From positions 4,560,380 through 4,624,379 of the forward strand of contig NZ_JBBOZQ010000001.1 in the NCBI RefSeq assembly GCF_038008685.1: DNA of 64,000 nucleotides. The letters run 5' to 3'. A model generated the notes under the pieces. The model saw nothing but the letters and a program-made list of their open reading frames with translations, did not search any database and was not told the origin of the DNA. A program made the translations under genes and the position numbers. Below, piece after piece: positions 10,209-18,967 of this stretch (position 1 is its first letter; each line of letters opens with the position of its first letter). The DNA comes from Lysinibacillus sp. FSL W8-0992 (GTDB lineage: Bacteria > Bacillota > Bacilli > Bacillales_A > Planococcaceae).

Positions 10209-10940
10209 ATGACAAGCACAACAGATCTTCATAATGAATCAACAACCTCTACAGACGATAGCTTCCTACAAGGAGTAAAAGATTGTGTACCTACTTTACT
10301 CGGTTATATTAGTATAGGACTGGCATTCGGTGTTGTAGGTTCCGCTTCTGGACTATCTGTAGTTGAAATTGCATTACTAACAATTCTCGTTTACGCGGGT
10401 TCTGCGCAGTTTATTTTTTGCGCACTTTTGCTAACGAGTAGTCCTGCCTCTGCTATCATTGTAACCATTTTTATCGTAAATCTACGTCATTTATTAATGA
10501 GTTTAACATTGGCACCTCATTTTACGCGCTATTCTATGCTACGAAATGTCGGATTCGGGACATTATTAACAGACGAAACATTTGGTGTAGCCGTAACCAA
10601 ACAAATGCAAAATGGTAAATTACATGGCAAATGGATGGATGGACTGAATATCACAGCGTACGCATTTTGGATTTTATCTTGCGTCGCAGGTGCTTTTTTA
10701 GGACAATGGGTGGCAAATCCCGAAAAGTGGGGCTTAGACTTTGCATTAATCGCCATGTTTGTTGCTTTACTAGTGCTACAGCTTAGTAGCGTTGGAAAAA
10801 ATAAAATCATGCATTACCTTATGTTAATTGGCTATATGGTGGTCATTATGTATGGCTTATCTTATCTCGTTCCTTCGCATTTAGCTGTGCTACTTGCAAC
10901 TGTTATTGTAGCTACGATTGGGGTGGTGACAGATAAATGA
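10209..10940 (+). CDS. azlC: AzlC-family branched-chain amino acid exporter, large subunit
   Basis: The 243-residue protein carries the AzlC signature: GYISIGLAFGVVGSASGLS, then YAGSAQFIFCALLL, then IFIVNLRHLLMSLTLAPH. AzlC and the small subunit AzlD form a two-component exporter of branched-chain amino acids and analogues in the cytoplasmic membrane. ATG at 10209 has AAAGGATG eight bases upstream and is preferred over an in-frame upstream ATG at 10149 that has no ribosome-binding site and would add a charged tail. The stop overlaps the azlD start by four bases. Confidence 0.93.
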   Translation: MTSTTDLHNESTTSTDDSFLQGVKDCVPTLLGYISIGLAFGVVGSASGLSVVEIALLTILVYAGSAQFIFCALLLTSSPASAIIVTIFIVNLRHLLMSLTLAPHFTRYSMLRNVGFGTLLTDETFGVAVTKQMQNGKLHGKWMDGLNITAYAFWILSCVAGAFLGQWVANPEKWGLDFALIAMFVALLVLQLSSVGKNKIMHYLMLIGYMVVIMYGLSYLVPSHLAVLLATVIVATIGVVTDK

Positions 10941-11263
10941 CGACAACAGCTTCTATGGTATGGCTTATTATCGGTTGTGCATTGGTTACATGGTTACCCC
11001 GTATTATACCGTTTATGTTTGTGCGCAGTGTGAAACTGCCAGATGTAGTTTTAAAATGGCTAAGTTTTATTCCAGTTTGTATTCTTAGTGCCCTTGTTAT
11101 CGAAAATTTATTGGATACTGAAAGCAAAAGTTTCGTTACACTGGATTGGCCTGTCTTTTTAACTTTTGTGCCTACACTTATCATTGCACTAGTCACAAAA
11201 AGCTTATCGATTACAGTTGTGGCAGGCGTTATAATAATGGCTGCTGTAAGATTCATTATGTAA
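10937..11263 (+). CDS. azlD: AzlD-family branched-chain amino acid exporter, small subunit
   Basis: The 108-residue, four-helix membrane protein has the family pattern IIGCALVTWLPRIIPFM near the N-terminus and FIPVCILSALVIENLL in the middle. It is the partner of AzlC and starts within the azlC stop codon (ATGA overlap), which implies coupled translation and balanced subunits. The gene ends about 30 bases before a long palindrome that probably terminates transcription from both sides. Confidence 0.92.
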   Translation: MTTTASMVWLIIGCALVTWLPRIIPFMFVRSVKLPDVVLKWLSFIPVCILSALVIENLLDTESKSFVTLDWPVFLTFVPTLIIALVTKSLSITVVAGVIIMAAVRFIM

Positions 11264-11291
11264 AAATATTTAATGTTTGCTTTTTCACTAT

Positions 11292-11400
11292 AAAAAAATC
11301 CGCTTAGTCGCTTGCGAAAGTAGCACGAGGTGTAAGACGAATCACCCCAATATGGATGAGTTCGTCTTACACAGTGCCCGCAAATGCGACGCGGATTTTT
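11292..11400. repeat. Long imperfect palindrome, likely bidirectional terminator
   Basis: The outer arms AAAAATCCGC and GCGGATTTTT, inner arms around GTCGC/GCGAC, and the central arms GTGTAAGACGAA/TTCGTCTTACAC form one extended hairpin of about 109 nt, with poly-A on the left and poly-T on the right. It lies between the convergent azlD and csbA genes and can terminate in both directions. The nested-arm layout matches the palindromes at 14565, 21256 and 27654-28403. Confidence 0.7.
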
Positions 11401-11444
11401 ATTTATTACTAAAGGAGTTAGGAAGTCTTTAATGACAGCCCTCC

Positions 11445-11672
11445 TTATTTTTTTTGCATTTTGCTCGCCAACCAAAAACCAAAAGTTAACGAAAAAGCAT
11501 CTACAACAAAAATAATAGGTGGGGAAGTATAACCTGCATATACTGAAGCGGCAATAAGTGCTATAGCTAAACCTAACGCCACATAACGGTTATACGTAAT
11601 ACGTGTAAACAATAACACGAGTAATGCTGGGAAAAATAATGCTAGCATCATTTTCCCATATAGATCTATCAT
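11445..11672 (-). CDS. csbA: CsbA-family small membrane protein
   Basis: The 75-residue, three-helix membrane protein resembles B. subtilis CsbA, a sigma-B-controlled protein of unknown biochemical function. Family features visible here are the FFPALLVLLFTRITYNRYV segment and a late aromatic helix ending in a short lysine-rich tail. Its ATG overlaps the stop of the upstream minJ gene by four bases, so the two are translated together. In B. subtilis csbA also lies in the uvrBA/minJ/ctpB neighbourhood. Confidence 0.85.
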   Translation of the reverse strand: MIDLYGKMMLALFFPALLVLLFTRITYNRYVALGLAIALIAASVYAGYTSPPIIFVVDAFSLTFGFWLASKMQKK

Positions 11673-12850
11673 AGTTCCCTCGGCTCCGCCAACAATAACC
11701 CAATTCGATAATGGTCATTGCTGTAAATTACATGCTGCGTAAGGCGAATTTCGTTATTACGGTCTAGCACCTCTAAACGACAATGTGCAGCATTTGATTG
11801 TAAAGCTTCATATAATTCAACTTCTGTAGTAATCGTGTGTCCGTTTACTTTACGAATACATTCCCCTGCAAGTAAGCCCATTTTTTCTGCTGGCGAATCA
11901 GGAAGCACCGCAGCAATAATAGCTCCCTTTGTACTTGGGGCAACCGCATACGATTCCGTTTTATCTTGCAAAGCATAATAAATTGATATTATGATCCGAA
12001 TTAATGCCCCTACCGCTAATGTTATATAACCAATAATCGGTGCCAAAAATGATGCAAGTCCACCTATTAAAATCAGCTGTCCTAACAATAAGACTGAGCG
12101 CCCTATTTTTGGCAACTGCACAACGGGTAATTCTTTCCTTAACAGCTTTGAAAAACCGATAACTACAGGGAATAATACGAATGCAAAGTGATTATCTCCC
12201 AACGTAAACTGCGGCCAATATGGCAGTGATGATGGGATGATATTACCTGGAATAATAAAGAAAATAGGTAACACCCAGACATTCCTTGTTCGATAGACGA
12301 TAGCCTGCATGCCACGTTTTGTATTTTCGATAGCAGGTGTGATAACTTGTTTAGCAGTACGGCGAATAAACATGCCTTCTACTATTACACATAGCCCTGT
12401 TATGATCGTAATTGTAACAATAGCCCCTGCTAATAAATCGACGCCTTCCAACGAAAGCTTCCACCAGGAGAACGACCAGTTATACTGGTACATTGCCCAC
12501 AATGTAAGAGTCGCGATTGCCATTGTGTAAATTGGTGACAATACATTGATGAAAAATAACAAGAGACCTAGTAAAGATATAGCCATTAAAATTAGTAAAA
12601 AAGGTTTGGGTACAGTGAGCCCGAAACCTAGACTTATTAGTGAAATGACTAATGCATAAGGCCATCCACGCTTCCATTGTCCTATCAGCTCTGTCCAACC
12701 CCAAATAATACGTCTGTTAAAAAATCTTCGCTCTTGCTTTACACGTCTATACCCTAATAAGATAGCAACCACTATCGCCATATAAACTACTGGATTAAGT
12801 AAAAAGCGGCCAATCGCTGTTACAATTTCTATTAATATGTTACTAACCAT
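11669..12850 (-). CDS. minJ: MinJ-like PDZ-domain division topology protein
   Basis: MinJ bridges the pole marker DivIVA and MinD, keeping Z-ring inhibition at old division sites. This protein has about seven to eight membrane helices followed by a C-terminal PDZ domain (from about residue 305, with VLPDSPAEKMGLLAGECI and VNGHTI), the MinJ architecture. An in-frame ATG at 12872-12874 has no ribosome-binding site; ATG at 12848-12850 has GGCGGGTG just upstream and gives 393 residues, so it is chosen. The neighbours ctpB and csbA match the B. subtilis minJ setting, which supports the assignment beyond sequence resemblance. Confidence 0.85.
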   Translation of the reverse strand: MVSNILIEIVTAIGRFLLNPVVYMAIVVAILLGYRRVKQERRFFNRRIIWGWTELIGQWKRGWPYALVISLISLGFGLTVPKPFLLILMAISLLGLLLFFINVLSPIYTMAIATLTLWAMYQYNWSFSWWKLSLEGVDLLAGAIVTITIITGLCVIVEGMFIRRTAKQVITPAIENTKRGMQAIVYRTRNVWVLPIFFIIPGNIIPSSLPYWPQFTLGDNHFAFVLFPVVIGFSKLLRKELPVVQLPKIGRSVLLLGQLILIGGLASFLAPIIGYITLAVGALIRIIISIYYALQDKTESYAVAPSTKGAIIAAVLPDSPAEKMGLLAGECIRKVNGHTITTEVELYEALQSNAAHCRLEVLDRNNEIRLTQHVIYSNDHYRIGLLLAEPREL

Positions 12851-12974
12851 ACGAACACCCGCCGTTTCTGTCATGAATACTATGCATTCATTGTATCAAA
12901 CGACCACTGTCTTGCGTAGTAGTAACTGGTAGAAAGCTTGTTATTTCCCATCATTTTTACTAGATTTATAATAT

Positions 12975-14423
12975 CTATTGCTCAATATTGTGCAACAGGA
13001 AGCTTGTTGCCATTTGGAATTGCAAGTCATTTTGACGATCTTCTTTATAAGCCTTTAACGTTCCATTTAAACTATTGAAGAATGTAGAATCTACATATAC
13101 ATCATTATCTGCTGGCGGTAATTCCTTCTGCTTACGATAAAGTTTTACTGCCTCTTGAGTTGTCTCATCTAAATACCCATCTAATCGGTCAATTTGATAA
13201 CCAAGCTTTTGCAATGCTTTTTGTGTATACGCGATTTCCTCGCTCATATTGCCTATTTTGAATTGCCCTGTTAATGGATGCAATTGGAACGCAAATAACT
13301 CGTTTTGTTCAATAACTAAACTAGCTTCAATGCCCTTCCCATGAATCCATTCACGTTTTGGCGTAAGCCATTTATTTGTCGATAGCTTTAGTTCTCCCCC
13401 ATTTGCAAGAGACCATGATTCCTGCACTGTGCCCTTACCAAAACTTTTAACGCCGACAAGGGAAGCACGATTCCAGCCTTTTAATGCTCCACTGAGTACT
13501 TCACTAGCTGATGCACTACCACCATTTTGAATAATGACAATCGGAATTTTATTCATCGTAGCTAAATATTTTTCATCAAAGCCTTTCGATTCAGTTTTTA
13601 ATGGTTCCATAGCCCCCTCTGCATTTTGCATATAGGCAAATACTTTACCATTTTCTAAAATTGTACTTAGTAGCGCTGCGACGCTATGTAAATAGCCTCC
13701 AGGATTATCACGAACGTCAACAACGAGCCCTTCTACATCTTTGCGTAGTAGCTTACTTGTTTCTGCAACCCACTCATTTGCTGTCTTCTCACCAAATAAC
13801 GAGATTTCTATATATCCTATCGAAGTATCCTCAACCTTCACTACCTCACTCGTTACGGTTTTATTGGAGATTGCAGCACGTTCCATCGTCATTTTAATAT
13901 GCTTATCCTCACTTGGACGATAAACAACAATTGTAATTTTTGTCCCTTTGTCACCTTGAATTAAATGCATTAGTTCACTCATTGTTTTCCCATCTACTTT
14001 TACGCCATCAACTTGTACAATTTCATCGAGAGAGCGCATTCCAGCCTTTTCTGCTGGTGACGAACGAACAGGCGATACAACAATAAACTTTCCATTATTT
14101 TCTGTCAGTTCAATACCGATGCCAACTCTTTCTTCTGCTAGCATTTGTCGATGTTGCTCAGCCTCTTCCTTCGTGTAATAGGTACTATACGGGTCCTTAA
14201 TTGCATCTGCCATACCACGTAAAGCACCTTCTACTAATTCTTCTTTTTTAGTGCTATATACAGATTTCTTTTCGATTAGTTGCAAAGCTTCGTTAATCGA
14301 ATCAACTTCTGCGACTTGCACTTTTTTCTCTCCTCCATCAAAATCAAACAAGTCAAAGTAAAATCCACTACCTATCAATAAACTGCTGACAAGTACCCCG
14401 ACTCCTGCCGTAATTTTGCGCAA
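12975..14423 (-). CDS. ctpB: Carboxy-terminal processing serine protease (S41) with PDZ and peptidoglycan-binding domains
   Basis: This is a membrane-anchored S41 protease. It has an N-terminal hydrophobic anchor, a PDZ domain (VVSPVRSSPAEKAGM), the S41 core with the nucleophile in GGSASASEVLSG and the catalytic lysine in VKSFGKGTVQ, and a C-terminal peptidoglycan-binding repeat (LQKLGYQIDRLDGYLD). B. subtilis CtpB acts in the forespore-mother-cell gap and cleaves SpoIVFA to trigger sigma-K processing. TTG at 14421-14423, six bases after GGAGGG, is taken as the start. It gives 482 residues, close to B. subtilis CtpB; upstream in-frame sequence is unlike the family. Confidence 0.92.
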   Translation of the reverse strand: MRKITAGVGVLVSSLLIGSGFYFDLFDFDGGEKKVQVAEVDSINEALQLIEKKSVYSTKKEELVEGALRGMADAIKDPYSTYYTKEEAEQHRQMLAEERVGIGIELTENNGKFIVVSPVRSSPAEKAGMRSLDEIVQVDGVKVDGKTMSELMHLIQGDKGTKITIVVYRPSEDKHIKMTMERAAISNKTVTSEVVKVEDTSIGYIEISLFGEKTANEWVAETSKLLRKDVEGLVVDVRDNPGGYLHSVAALLSTILENGKVFAYMQNAEGAMEPLKTESKGFDEKYLATMNKIPIVIIQNGGSASASEVLSGALKGWNRASLVGVKSFGKGTVQESWSLANGGELKLSTNKWLTPKREWIHGKGIEASLVIEQNELFAFQLHPLTGQFKIGNMSEEIAYTQKALQKLGYQIDRLDGYLDETTQEAVKLYRKQKELPPADNDVYVDSTFFNSLNGTLKAYKEDRQNDLQFQMATSFLLHNIEQ

Positions 14424-14528
14424 ACCTTCCCTCCTCTGTCTCTTTACTGTATGAATTTTTATTTTCAAACATACAAAATAATGTTTTGGAATTCTAAATA
14501 AGCTCACGGGCTATACAAAATTGTTTGG

Positions 14529-14975
14529 GTGCCTGGCACTTTTCAAAGAATCTAGCCACCTATAGCGTAAAAATCCACTTCGCTTTCCGCGGGCACGACG
14601 TAAGCCGCAACCGTCGCTATCGCGCCGCCTGTTGCGTCTTACGTTTTGTGCGTTCCCGTAGGAGTCTACGTGGATTTTTACTTGGATATATAAAATAATC
14701 TTAGCAGCGCTTTAAGTATTCAGAATTGTTTGGGTTCCTGGCACTAATACCCACTGTGCGTTCCCGTAAGAGTCTTTGTGGATTTTTACTTGGATATATA
14801 AAATAATCTACTAGTAGCGCTTTAAGTATTCAGAATTGTTCGGGTGCCTGGCACTAATACCCGGCACTAAAACCCACTGCATTCCCGCAGGAGTCTACGT
14901 GTATTTTTTCTTGGATATATAAAATAATCTACTAGCAGTATTATAAAAATTCGGAATAGTTTGGGTGCCTGGCAC
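14529..14975. repeat. Tandem composite repeat with GTGCCTGGCAC motifs
   Basis: The palindromic motif GTGCCTGGCAC, or a one-base variant, occurs at 14529-14539, 14734-14744, 14844-14854 and 14965-14975. The last three follow units of 110 and 121 bp, each made of a 3' remnant of the long palindrome (GTTCCCG..AGGAGTCT..GTG), the string TTGGATATATAAAATAATCT and a stretch ending AATTGTTTGGGTGCCTGGCACT. This fills the gap between ctpB and the next gene and holds no convincing gene. A fifth motif copy with one change lies at 28450-28460. Confidence 0.8.
14565..14681. repeat. Long palindromic repeat, family copy 1
   Basis: An extended imperfect hairpin of about 117 nt runs from GCGTAAAAATCCAC to GTGGATTTTTAC, with an inner TCCGCGGGCAC arm opposed to GTGCGTTCCCG and a centre rich in CGTCGC/GCGCCG. 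It is strongly similar to the four copies at 27654-28403. It lies between ctpB and the thioredoxin-like gene, so it is not inside a coding region. Confidence 0.8.
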
Positions 14976-14990
14976 TAAAAAACCGGCACT

Positions 14991-15028
14991 AAAAAAACCC
15001 ACTGTGCATTTTACGGGCACAGTGGGTT
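14991..15028 (-). terminator. Terminator of the thioredoxin-like gene
   Basis: On the minus strand AACCCACTGTGC pairs perfectly with GCACAGTGGGTT (15017-15028 with 14996-15007) and is followed by seven T. It sits 12 bases past the stop codon. The stem shares CCCACTGTGC with the adjacent repeat units, suggesting the tandem array grew from or into the terminator. Confidence 0.85.
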
Positions 15029-15039
15029 GTAGTTTAGTT

Positions 15040-15627
15040 TTAATCTAATGCTTCAACAGTGTTTTTTAACATTTCGATGTTCATTGGGCCTTCTATCGCT
15101 TGCTGAATAGCCCCAGTTGAATCAATGAAATACGTTGTTGGAATTGTAATGACCTGATAATCTGAACCAGCAACATTTTCTGGATCAAGTAAAATCGGGA
15201 ATGTAAGTTCAAAACCATCTCTAAATGTCATGACTGAATCAATTTTCGCATCAGCTGTTACGTCTCGCTCGGCTGACGTTAAATTGACTGCTAAAATTTC
15301 AACATTATCCTCTTTTGCATATTGATCGTAATAATTTTGCATATGTGGCATTTCAGCTTTACACGGTGGACACCATGTTGCCCAAAAATTTAATACTACT
15401 TTTTTTCCGCGTAACTTACTTAACGTCACTTTTTCACCATCTAAATTAGTTAACGTTAAATCTGGCGGTGTATCTCCTTTTTTCAACCCAATTGTCCGTT
15501 CCTCTACTTCTTTACCAAGTGAGGCCGTTTCAATTTCGCGCTCTTTATCAATTTGCTGTTTAACATATGTACCAATCATCGCAGCTATTAACAACACAAC
15601 CATAAGTAACCCAATATTTTTTTTCAT
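15040..15627 (-). CDS. ResA/TlpA-like membrane-anchored thiol-disulfide oxidoreductase
   Basis: The 195-residue protein has one N-terminal membrane anchor (MKKNIGLLMVVLLIAAM), then an extracytoplasmic thioredoxin fold with the redox motif WCPPC in VVLNFWATWCPPCKAEMPHM and a cis-proline region TIPTTYFID. Such proteins reduce apocytochrome c or other secreted thiols on the outer face of the membrane. ATG at 15625-15627 has GGGAGG seven bases upstream and is chosen over a longer frame starting inside the upstream gene. The start overlaps the stop of the membrane protein gene before it (ATGA). The specific partner is unknown. Confidence 0.88.
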   Translation of the reverse strand: MKKNIGLLMVVLLIAAMIGTYVKQQIDKEREIETASLGKEVEERTIGLKKGDTPPDLTLTNLDGEKVTLSKLRGKKVVLNFWATWCPPCKAEMPHMQNYYDQYAKEDNVEILAVNLTSAERDVTADAKIDSVMTFRDGFELTFPILLDPENVAGSDYQVITIPTTYFIDSTGAIQQAIEGPMNIEMLKNTVEALD

Positions 15628-16244
15628 TCTTTTCCTCCCATTCGTTGAATTCCTATACCTAACATAAGTAATAGGAAGCTTACTCCAACAGCCGGTTGCC
15701 AAAAGCCATTAGGCTGAAAAACAGCAACGATTACATACACAGCTGTATACACTAATAACGCTAGAGTTGTTTCTGTTACTTTCCATAATATGATAATCGT
15801 TAGTATGCTTAGCACTACCAAAGTGATGAGTTCACTTTGGAGCGAATTGTCATTCAATAATACCACGAACCATTGATAAATGGATTGCGTTAAAATGATT
15901 GCCCAGCCACTTGCAGTTACGCCTTCAGAATCGAATTGTAGTTGTTGTCGCTTCCACCACAATTGAAATATTAAGGCAACTATTCCTAATAAGACACCGA
16001 CAGTTCCGCCATTAAAGTAAAGAAGCGTTAATGGTTGTGAAAGGACAGATTGAAAGTCCGTAATAACGACGCTAAATTTCCAAACAAGTATAAAAGTAAA
16101 GATTGTATCGCCGTATACCCCTGACCATATTTTCGGGAATTGTATTCGTAAGACAAGCCATACAATGATAAATGCTGCTAATAATGCGACCGCCGTTGCT
16201 GGTAAAGTTAATGCACGAATTGAAAACCACTCAGTATTAATCAC
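15624..16244 (-). CDS. Polytopic membrane protein coupled to the thioredoxin-like gene
   Basis: The 206-residue protein is almost wholly hydrophobic, with about seven membrane helices and short loops. No family is recognised with confidence. A stretch around LYFNGGTVGVLLGI is faintly reminiscent of the glycine-rich region of prolipoprotein diacylglyceryl transferases, but the conserved catalytic residues of that enzyme are not apparent. The start is GTG at 16242-16244 with GGAGG ten bases upstream. The four-base overlap with the following ResA-like gene makes it a candidate electron-transfer or membrane partner for that oxidoreductase, in the role CcdA plays elsewhere; this is inference. Confidence 0.75.
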   Translation of the reverse strand: MINTEWFSIRALTLPATAVALLAAFIIVWLVLRIQFPKIWSGVYGDTIFTFILVWKFSVVITDFQSVLSQPLTLLYFNGGTVGVLLGIVALIFQLWWKRQQLQFDSEGVTASGWAIILTQSIYQWFVVLLNDNSLQSELITLVVLSILTIIILWKVTETTLALLVYTAVYVIVAVFQPNGFWQPAVGVSFLLLMLGIGIQRMGGKE

Positions 16245-16470
16245 CTTAACAAATCCTCCACCGATATAGATAATTTTAGCATAGCATACATACTTTTATG
16301 AAAACTTCCATTTCACACTGTGTTCAAAAATTATTCTCAAGTTTTCATAGAATAGTCATTTTTGGAGCATTTCACTTGAAAATACCCTACATCGTATATA
16401 GTAATAAAAATTTCTTTCGAATGCACGTTATAACAGGAAAAATCTCCTTTTTATTTTGTCACTTACACGC

Positions 16471-16502
16471 AAAAAAGAGCCGTCTCACAATGAGACGACT
16501 CT
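16471..16502 (-). terminator. Terminator of the M23 peptidase gene
   Basis: On the minus strand GAGTCGTCTCA pairs with TGAGACGGCTC (one G-T pair) around a three-base loop, followed by six T. It starts 14 bases after the stop codon. Confidence 0.9.
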
Positions 16503-16515
16503 CTTCATAAAATAT

Positions 16516-17814
16516 TTACAATGGAATATATTTTAGTGGATTCACACTACCAACTGCTTGTCCTTGCCAAGAGCCGATGTGCACTTCAAAGTGTAAGTGT
16601 GGTCCTGTTGAGCGACCTGTACTACCCATTGCTGCGATTTGCTGTCCTTGGCTTACTTCGTCACCAACACTAACATTAAATGCACTTAAATGTGCATAAA
16701 CTGTTGTATATATTTTTCCATCAATAGAGTGTGTTAAAATAACCACATTTCCGTAAGAGCTAAGTGGTGCGGCGTAAGATACGACACCGTCAGCCGCTGC
16801 CCAAATTGGCGTACCTGTTTTATTGGCAAGGTCAACTCCATAATGGAATTCAGGACCAGCACCAAGATTACGCCAGCCATATGGTGATGTTAAACGACCA
16901 TTTGTTGGTTTAATCCATGTTCCATCCGAAGCTGGAGCATTCACTGTAGAGCCGCCAGAGCCTGAGTTCCCTGCTGCAGCTGCAGCAGCGGCTGCTGCTT
17001 TACGTTTTGCCTCTTGTTGACGAGCTACTTCCGCTAATCGGTTTTGCTCTGAAATAATTTGCTGCTGTAATTCAGCACTAATTTCAAGCGCCTCTGAATA
17101 TTCTTTTTCAAGTAATACTTTTTCTGACTTTAGTTTTGCTTGTTCTTTTTCTAACTGTTCAACTAAAGTGTTTTTCTCTTTTTTCTGTCCATCTAATGAT
17201 GCTTTTAGACGCTCTAGCTTTGCTTTCTGCTCTTCAAGCTTTTGACGTTTACTTTCTAGTACTTGCTTTTGCTCTTCTAATGTTTGCTTGTCCTGTTTTT
17301 GATCGCGAATAATTTGACGATCCGCTTCAAGTAATGCATTTACAGCGGAGAAGCGGTCGATGAAATCTACGAAGCTATTAGAACCTAGTAGCACATCTAA
17401 ATAGCTAACTGAGCCCCCAGCTTGAATTGCACGTGCACGATCTTGTAATAATAAATCACGCTCTTCAATTTTGCGAAGAAGCTCTTCAATTGTACCTTCT
17501 AATTCTTTTATCTCTGCATTTGTAGATTGAATTTCTGCCAATACATTTTTAATACTACTATTTGTAGTTTCGATTTCAGCGTTTAACGCTTGAATTTGAT
17601 CTAGTAATTTTTGTTGCTTTTCTTCATTTGCACTAATTGCATTTTCTTTATTGCTAATAGAAGAATTTAATTGATTTTTCTTTGTTTCTACTTGTTTTTT
17701 CTCTTCTTTTAAATCCGTTAAACTAGTTGCATACGCTGTTGGAGTTTGGATAATAAGAAGTAGTGCCGTTGTTGCTGCAAATGCTTTAATTGTGTTTTTT
17801 GCCTTACTTTTCAT
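16516..17814 (-). CDS. Secreted coiled-coil M23 (LytM) peptidoglycan hydrolase, FtsEX-associated type
   Basis: The 432-residue protein has a signal peptide ending near residue 30, a long lysine/glutamate-rich coiled coil (about 30-265), an alanine/glycine/serine linker, and a C-terminal LytM domain with both zinc motifs, HYGVD and HLHFEV. This is the EnvC/PcsB-like layout in which FtsEX uses ATP hydrolysis to pull on a coiled coil and activate wall cleavage. The gene lies just downstream of ftsE-ftsX, separated by about 270 bases. In B. subtilis the FtsEX partner CwlO has a different catalytic domain. The start is ATG behind GGGAG. Confidence 0.9.
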   Translation of the reverse strand: MKSKAKNTIKAFAATTALLLIIQTPTAYATSLTDLKEEKKQVETKKNQLNSSISNKENAISANEEKQQKLLDQIQALNAEIETTNSSIKNVLAEIQSTNAEIKELEGTIEELLRKIEERDLLLQDRARAIQAGGSVSYLDVLLGSNSFVDFIDRFSAVNALLEADRQIIRDQKQDKQTLEEQKQVLESKRQKLEEQKAKLERLKASLDGQKKEKNTLVEQLEKEQAKLKSEKVLLEKEYSEALEISAELQQQIISEQNRLAEVARQQEAKRKAAAAAAAAAGNSGSGGSTVNAPASDGTWIKPTNGRLTSPYGWRNLGAGPEFHYGVDLANKTGTPIWAAADGVVSYAAPLSSYGNVVILTHSIDGKIYTTVYAHLSAFNVSVGDEVSQGQQIAAMGSTGRSTGPHLHFEVHIGSWQGQAVGSVNPLKYIPL

Positions 17815-18082
17815 TTATTGAACTCCCTTCGTCTATTTAATTCCATTTTTCTGACTATGTACGCCGTCATAAACGGCTTTTTATTGCGCTACATCTCTGA
17901 CTAAATATATAAATTACGCCTCGGCATTATTGCGTCAAGTTTTTTTCGAGCCTGATCAATAGGCTCCTTATAATATCTGTGACATTCACCGTGGACTTTA
18001 ACTTGAGTCAGACGGGGGTGAAATCCACAAAGAATCCCGTGTATCCCCCGCTTTTATAAATAAGAACTTTTGCTGAAACAAG
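17815..18082. other. Structured intergenic region between ftsX and the M23 gene
   Basis: No gene is seen. Three secondary-structure elements are visible: GCCGT/ACGGC followed by TTTTTATT on the plus strand near 17870-17890, GAGCC/GGCTC near 17950-17975, and CGGGGG/CCCCCG around 18015-18050 with GTGGA/TCCAC pairs nearby. The G-rich part may terminate ftsX transcription. The amount of structure exceeds what one terminator needs and could be an untranslated leader of the hydrolase gene or a dispersed element. Confidence 0.5.
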
Positions 18083-18967
18083 TTAAACTTTTAAAAATTT
18101 ACGTACAGACATGAAGCTTCCCCAAATACCAATAAGCACACCAATAAGCAATAGTAGACCACTTACTTGATAAACAAGTGGTGAGAAGCTAAGAAGCTGA
18201 ACAAGCTCACCTTGTAAACGAGGTGCAATAATTCTATATACATTGTGATAAAGTGTTGCGATAACCGCAATCGGGACGATAGAACCTAATATCCCCAGCC
18301 ACATACCTTCTAAAAGAAATGGAATACGCACAAACGAATTTGTTGCACCTACTAGTTTCATAATTTCGATTTCATCGCGTCGTGCGATTATCGTAATACG
18401 AATCGTATTAGAAATTAAGAAAATAGCTGTGAATAATAACCCTAAAATCAGCACAAGACCTACATTACGACTAATATTTAAGAAGTTGAAAAGTTTTTCT
18501 ACCTTACCTTCACCGTACTTCACATCGTATGTATATTCATACTTATTAATTGTCTTTGCAACCGTGGCAGTTTGCTGTGGATCTGTTGCCTTCACATAAA
18601 TAACATTTCGTAACGGGTTACTTTGCTCAAAAAGCTTAAAGTCATCCCCAAAATCTTTCACTAACTTTGTCAATTCGTCTTCCTTTGTGGAATAAGTAAA
18701 TTCCGCAACATCAGGCAATTTTTCTATTTTTGCTAGCAATGCTTTTTCAGCAGCTTCATCTGCTGTTTCATCGATTAACACTTTTATTTCAACATCGTTC
18801 TCTAAATCTGATGCTACTTTATTTAAGTTCATCATAATTAGCGAGAATACACCTACTAATATCAAAGTCACTGTAACCGCGCTGACAGAAGCAATTGTCA
18901 TCCAACTATTACGACCAAGTGATTTTATACTCTCTCGAAAGTGTCGTTTTACCGTATTAAATTTCAT
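18083..18967 (-). CDS. ftsX: Cell-division ABC transporter-like permease FtsX
   Basis: The 294-residue protein has an N-terminal cytoplasmic stretch, one helix, a large extracytoplasmic domain (about residues 45-165) and three further helices, the FtsX topology. FtsX with the ATPase FtsE controls extracellular peptidoglycan hydrolases rather than transporting solutes. ATG at 18965-18967 with GGAGGTG upstream is preferred over a longer frame starting inside ftsE; it overlaps the ftsE stop by 11 bases. Its length nearly equals that of B. subtilis FtsX. Confidence 0.95.
   Translation of the reverse strand: MKFNTVKRHFRESIKSLGRNSWMTIASVSAVTVTLILVGVFSLIMMNLNKVASDLENDVEIKVLIDETADEAAEKALLAKIEKLPDVAEFTYSTKEDELTKLVKDFGDDFKLFEQSNPLRNVIYVKATDPQQTATVAKTINKYEYTYDVKYGEGKVEKLFNFLNISRNVGLVLILGLLFTAIFLISNTIRITIIARRDEIEIMKLVGATNSFVRIPFLLEGMWLGILGSIVPIAVIATLYHNVYRIIAPRLQGELVQLLSFSPLVYQVSGLLLLIGVLIGIWGSFMSVRKFLKV

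Noticed and set aside
17041..17800. M23 peptidase coiled-coil region as an internal repeat or recombination product
   Set aside because: The K/E-rich heptads are ordinary coiled-coil composition; no repeated DNA unit was found.
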